Positions 24,062 to 27,012 of a DNA stretch of 27,012 nucleotides are shown one piece after another; the first letter of the stretch is position 1; each line of letters begins with the position of its first letter. The stretch comes from Cellvibrionaceae bacterium. Lineage in GTDB: Bacteria > Pseudomonadota > Gammaproteobacteria > Pseudomonadales > Cellvibrionaceae. Under the pieces are notes generated by a model. The model made no database searches. It was not told the origin of the DNA and saw nothing but the letters and a program-made list of their open reading frames with translations. The DNA lies in contig JAGKXD010000055.1 in assembly GCA_021151525.1 (NCBI GenBank), positions 1-27,012 of the forward strand, in the 5' to 3' direction. The position numbers were made by a program, and so were the translations under genes.

Positions 24062-25222
24062 ATGCTAATAAAACGCTTACTATTAAATGATCGCGGTGGC
24101 GCCATAGTGCTGGCATTAATTGCAGCCATGATGGTGTTAATTCCTATTTTAAATCTAGCGGTTCCAAGCTCATCGCCACTGCACGTTTCAACTTTCACCG
24201 TCACTCTGCTCGGTAAGTTTTTATGTTATGCCCTGCTCGCGTTATCGGTTGATTTAATTTGGGGTTATTGCGGAATTTTATCGCTCGGGCAAGGTGCTTT
24301 TTTTGCGCTTGGCGGTTATGCCATGGGCATGTATTTAATGCGTCAAATAGGCGCACGTGGTCAATACGGCAACGCTGAGTTACCTGACTTCATGGTATTT
24401 TTAAATTGGGATCATCTGCCGTGGTATTGGCAGGGTTTCGATTCATTTGGCTTTACCCTACTAATGATTGTGCTCGTACCCGGTTTACTCGCATTTGTTT
24501 TCGGTTGGCTAGCCTTTCGTTCGCGCGTTACCGGCGTTTATTTTTCAATTATCACCCAAGCATTAACTTATGCATTGATGCTCGCCTTTTTCCGCAACGA
24601 AATGGGCTTTGGCGGCAACAATGGTTTAACTGACTTTAAAGATATTTTAGGGAAACCTATTGCCGCAGATGCAACACGCATCGCCTTATTTTTATCATCA
24701 GGCATCGCATTAATTTTGGCGTACATTGCTTGCCGCTACATAGTAACCTCACGTTTTGGTCGCATTGTGATTTCTATTCGCGATGCAGAAAGCCGCACGC
24801 GTTTTTGCGGTTACAAAGTGGAATCATACAAACTCTGGATTTTTGTTTTCTCGTCCGTGCTCGCCGGTATCGCTGGCGCACTTTATGTTCCGCAAGTGGG
24901 CATTATTAACCCCGGTGAATTTTCGCCACTTAACTCTATTGAATTAGTAGTCTGGGTTGCAACCGGTGGTCGCGGCACCTTGTTTGGTGCAGTCGTCGGT
25001 GCATTCAGCGTTAACTACGGCAAAACATTATTTACCTCTTACTCACCTGAAACATGGTTATTCGCTTTGGGTGCATTGTTTGTGGTTGTAACCTTGGTTT
25101 TGCCTAAAGGCTTGGTAGGTTTATTTAATCGCGCTAAAAAATCTGAATCAGCACATGAAGCACTTGCCGAAGAGAAGCAATCCACCACTGACGATACAAA
25201 AATTCTGGCGGAGCAAAAATGA
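24062..25222 (+). CDS. urtC: Urea ABC transporter permease UrtC
   Basis: The second membrane subunit (LivM type), 386 residues. About eight to ten hydrophobic segments are visible, with the family motifs LIWGYCGILSLGQGAFFALGGYAMGMYLM, split here over residues about 70-98, then FGRIVISIRDAESRTRFCGY (cytoplasmic coupling loop for the ATPases) and AGIAGALYVPQVGIINPGEF. A charged C-terminal tail (about 360-386, KKSESAHEALAEEKQS) is longer than usual and low in complexity. It pairs with UrtB to form the pore. The stop codon overlaps the urtD start by four bases (ATGA), so the two are translationally coupled. The ribosome binding site before 24062 is weak (GAGAAAAACAG), and the long inverted repeat lies just upstream. 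Confidence 0.93.
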   Translation: MLIKRLLLNDRGGAIVLALIAAMMVLIPILNLAVPSSSPLHVSTFTVTLLGKFLCYALLALSVDLIWGYCGILSLGQGAFFALGGYAMGMYLMRQIGARGQYGNAELPDFMVFLNWDHLPWYWQGFDSFGFTLLMIVLVPGLLAFVFGWLAFRSRVTGVYFSIITQALTYALMLAFFRNEMGFGGNNGLTDFKDILGKPIAADATRIALFLSSGIALILAYIACRYIVTSRFGRIVISIRDAESRTRFCGYKVESYKLWIFVFSSVLAGIAGALYVPQVGIINPGEFSPLNSIELVVWVATGGRGTLFGAVVGAFSVNYGKTLFTSYSPETWLFALGALFVVVTLVLPKGLVGLFNRAKKSESAHEALAEEKQSTTDDTKILAEQK

Positions 25223-26079
25223 ACATGAATATTCTCGCTCATGCAAAGCAAGCACTACCGGTTAAAGACCCAGACTTTAGTTCAGCCCCCACTGGCTTTG
25301 GTAGAGATGTCGATAACTTCGGCAAACCACTCGATACCAGCAAGCGCACTATTTTATATGTGGAAGGTATTACAGTCAGTTTTGATGGATTTCGCGCGTT
25401 AAACAATCTCAACCTTTATATTGATGATGGTGAATTGCGTTGCATTATCGGCCCCAACGGTGCAGGCAAAACCACCATGATGGATGTGATCACTGGCAAA
25501 ACCAAACCCGATGCTGGCTCAGTTTATTTCGGCCAACAAATTAATTTGCTCGAATTATCTGAACACCAAATTGCACGCGGTGGAATTGGCCGTAAATTCC
25601 AGAAGCCAACTATTTTTGAAGCGCTAACTGTTTACGAAAATTTAGAGCTTGCTACCGCATCCAACAAAGCCGTGTGGTGGACGCTCACCAAAGCACTCAC
25701 CAGAGAACAAAAATTTCGCATTGATGAAGTGCTAATCCAAATCGGTTTAAAAGAATTGCGCCACAGAAATGCAGGTGCCCTCTCCCACGGCCAAAAACAA
25801 TGGCTGGAAATTGGCATGCTGTTAATGCAAAGCCCACGCGTTTTGTTAGTGGATGAACCTGTTGCAGGTATGACCGGAGAAGAAACTGAAAAAACTGCAG
25901 AACTTTTATTGTCACTCGCCGGCAAACACTCCGTGATTGTGGTTGAACACGATATGAAATTTGTGCGTTCCATTGCACGCAAAGTGACTGTTCTTCACCA
26001 AGGTTCGGTATTAACCGAGGGCACTATGGATCAAGTACAAAATGATCCAAAAGTGATTGAAGTTTATTTAGGAGAGTAA
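25219..26079 (+). CDS. urtD: Urea ABC transporter ATP-binding protein UrtD
   Basis: An ABC ATPase of 286 residues (LivG type). It has a polar N-terminal extension of about 40 residues before the first strand, then Walker A GPNGAGKTT, ABC signature LSHGQKQWLEIGMLL (LSHGQ in place of LSGGQ, common in UrtD), Walker B VLLVDEPVAGMT and switch-region VVEHDMKFV. It drives urea import with UrtE on the inner face of the membrane. The ATG at 25219 has GGAG seven bases ahead and overlaps urtC. A Met two codons later is an alternative start. Five bases separate it from urtE. Confidence 0.95.
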   Translation: MNMNILAHAKQALPVKDPDFSSAPTGFGRDVDNFGKPLDTSKRTILYVEGITVSFDGFRALNNLNLYIDDGELRCIIGPNGAGKTTMMDVITGKTKPDAGSVYFGQQINLLELSEHQIARGGIGRKFQKPTIFEALTVYENLELATASNKAVWWTLTKALTREQKFRIDEVLIQIGLKELRHRNAGALSHGQKQWLEIGMLLMQSPRVLLVDEPVAGMTGEETEKTAELLLSLAGKHSVIVVEHDMKFVRSIARKVTVLHQGSVLTEGTMDQVQNDPKVIEVYLGE

Positions 26080-26084
26080 GCACA

Positions 26085-26780
26085 GTGCTACAGATTATCA
26101 GCATCAACCAATACTACGGCCAAAGCCATATTTTGTGGGACTTATCACTCAAACTTAAAGAAGGCACTTGTGGTTGCTTAATTGGCCGCAACGGTGTGGG
26201 CAAAACAACTTTATTAAAATGCATCACCGGTATTCTGCCCGTGCGTGATGGCGCTATAGAATTTAACGGCGAAACCATCAATAAATTTTCTACCGAAAAC
26301 CGCGCGCGTTCCGGTATAGGTTTTGTTCCGCAAGGCCGCGAGATTTTTCCGCTACTCACCGTTGAAGAGAATTTAAAAATCTCCCTCGGAGCGCGCAAAG
26401 ACAAAGCTAAATCCATTCCTGCACAAATTTACGAATTATTTCCCGTGTTAAAAGAAATGAAACATCGTCGCGGTGGCGATTTATCGGGCGGACAACAACA
26501 GCAACTCGCCATAGGCCGCGCTTTAGTGCTTGATCCAAAATTATTAATTCTGGATGAACCCACAGAAGGTATTCAACCCAATATTGTGCGCGACATTGGC
26601 GATGTAATTCGCAAACTCAATCGCGAGCTCGGTTTAACGGTTTTGCTCGTCGAACAAAAATTACCTTTCGCACGCCGCGTAGCCGATGACTTTTTTATTA
26701 TGGAAAAAGGTAGCGTAGTTGCGACAGGCCCTATCGCCGATTTGAACGATGATTTGGTGCAGAAATACCTCAGCGTATAA
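26085..26780 (+). CDS. urtE: Urea ABC transporter ATP-binding protein UrtE
   Basis: The second ABC ATPase (LivF type), 231 residues: Walker A GRNGVGKTT, Q-loop VPQGREIFPLLTVEENL, signature LSGGQQQQLAIGRAL, Walker B LLILDEPTEGIQPNIV and the switch VLLVEQKLPFAR. The IQPN form of the D-loop and the short length are typical of UrtE. It starts with GTG at 26085, behind GGAGAG (26071-26076), which overlaps the end of urtD. It is the last gene of urtABCDE. An imperfect inverted repeat follows the stop. Confidence 0.95.
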   Translation: MLQIISINQYYGQSHILWDLSLKLKEGTCGCLIGRNGVGKTTLLKCITGILPVRDGAIEFNGETINKFSTENRARSGIGFVPQGREIFPLLTVEENLKISLGARKDKAKSIPAQIYELFPVLKEMKHRRGGDLSGGQQQQLAIGRALVLDPKLLILDEPTEGIQPNIVRDIGDVIRKLNRELGLTVLLVEQKLPFARRVADDFFIMEKGSVVATGPIADLNDDLVQKYLSV

Positions 26781-26783
26781 GCT

Positions 26784-26809
26784 GAGCACTTTTTAGCCTA
26801 AAAATGCTC
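26784..26809 (+). terminator. Possible terminator after urtE
   Basis: GAGCACTTTTTAG and CTAAAAATGCTC form a stem of 12 pairs with one bulged base and a tiny loop, four bases after the urtE stop. No T-run follows, so termination strength is uncertain; it may work mainly as a 3' barrier to exonucleases. Confidence 0.45.
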
Positions 26810-26838
26810 GTGACTCACAGGCTATATTTCCCTACAAT
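26810..26838 (+). promoter_or_regulatory. Candidate sigma-70 promoter of ssrA
   Basis: TACAAT (26833-26838) is a good -10 box. GTGACT (26810-26815), 17 bases before it, is a weak -35. Transcription would start near 26845, giving a precursor with a 5' leader of about 34 bases that RNase P would remove to reach the mature end at 26879. Confidence 0.55.
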
Positions 26839-26878
26839 AGCCCCTCTCGCCAAACCAGCTTTTGTTTGGAATGGCGAC

Positions 26879-27012
26879 GGGGCCGATATGGATTCGACGC
26901 TGGTAACAAAGCTCAAGGTGCATGTCGTGATGACAGCCAATCACGTTAATCCAAAGCTGTACTTGAATAGTCGCAAACGACGATTCTTACGCTTTAGCAG
27001 CTTAATCGCTGC
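26879..27012 (+). ncRNA. ssrA: Transfer-messenger RNA (tmRNA), 5' part, cut by window end
   Basis: It begins GGGGCCGATATGGATTCGAC, the conserved tmRNA 5' end (acceptor-stem strand and D-like loop), followed by CAAGGTGCATG and AATAGTCGCAAACGACGA as in other gammaproteobacteria. The tag frame resumes at GCA (26973-26975) and reads ANDDSYALAA before TAA (27003-27005), giving AANDDSYALAA on tagged proteins with the alanine carried by tmRNA itself. The closing GCAGC / GCTGC hairpin around the stop is present. tmRNA with SmpB frees stalled ribosomes and marks the products for ClpXP. The tRNA-like 3' half lies outside the window. Confidence 0.96.

Noticed and set aside
1..27012. CRISPR arrays, prophage, transposases or tRNA genes other than tmRNA
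   Set aside because: No regularly spaced repeats, integrase, transposase or tRNA cloverleaf sequence was seen on either strand.

Overview
The window looks like chromosome of an aerobic gammaproteobacterium close to Cellvibrio or Pseudomonas. Three things point there. The run waaA / tolC / thiC / nudF / yqiB-like (DUF1249) resembles the gene order around tolC-opmH in Pseudomonas. There is a family-2 carbohydrate esterase (CE2) of the plant-polysaccharide-degrading type. The tmRNA tag, ANDDSYALAA, is Pseudomonas-like. Base composition is moderate and fairly even by eye. I see no IS element, prophage, CRISPR array or broken gene.

Region 1 (1-2770): a seven-helix MHYT membrane protein is followed on the same strand by a full-length HypX, the protein that supplies the CO ligand for [NiFe]-hydrogenase under air. 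No hydrogenase or other hyp gene is visible. A terminator-like hairpin lies between the two genes and a clear terminator follows hypX.

Region 2 (2820-7345, minus strand): a TPP riboswitch precedes thiD-thiC (thiamine pyrimidine synthesis). A palindromic, MITE-like element of about 155 bp follows, then nudF (ADP-ribose pyrophosphatase) and a yqiB-like DUF1249 gene.

Region 3 (7755-13939): tolC (+) faces a minus-strand run dgt - VanZ-like - CE2 esterase - waaA, and the two converge on one strong bidirectional terminator. The run mixes nucleotide metabolism, envelope and polysaccharide functions. The VanZ-like protein carries a C-terminal beta-sandwich that resembles a carbohydrate-binding module.

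Region 4 (13940-26780, plus strand): a urea-nitrogen locus. Allophanate hydrolase and urea carboxylase form a two-gene urea amidolyase pathway (urea + ATP + bicarbonate to allophanate, then to ammonia and CO2). A GntR/FCD regulator follows, then the complete urea ABC transporter urtABCDE. A sigma-54-type promoter with an overlapping inverted repeat lies before the allophanate hydrolase gene, which fits nitrogen control plus a local repressor. No urease and no DUF1989 'urea carboxylase-associated' genes are present. Two long hairpins, after urtA and after urtB, break the transporter operon and probably tune the relative amounts of its parts.

Region 5 (26784-27012): the 5' part of ssrA (tmRNA), including the whole tag reading frame, cut by the window end.
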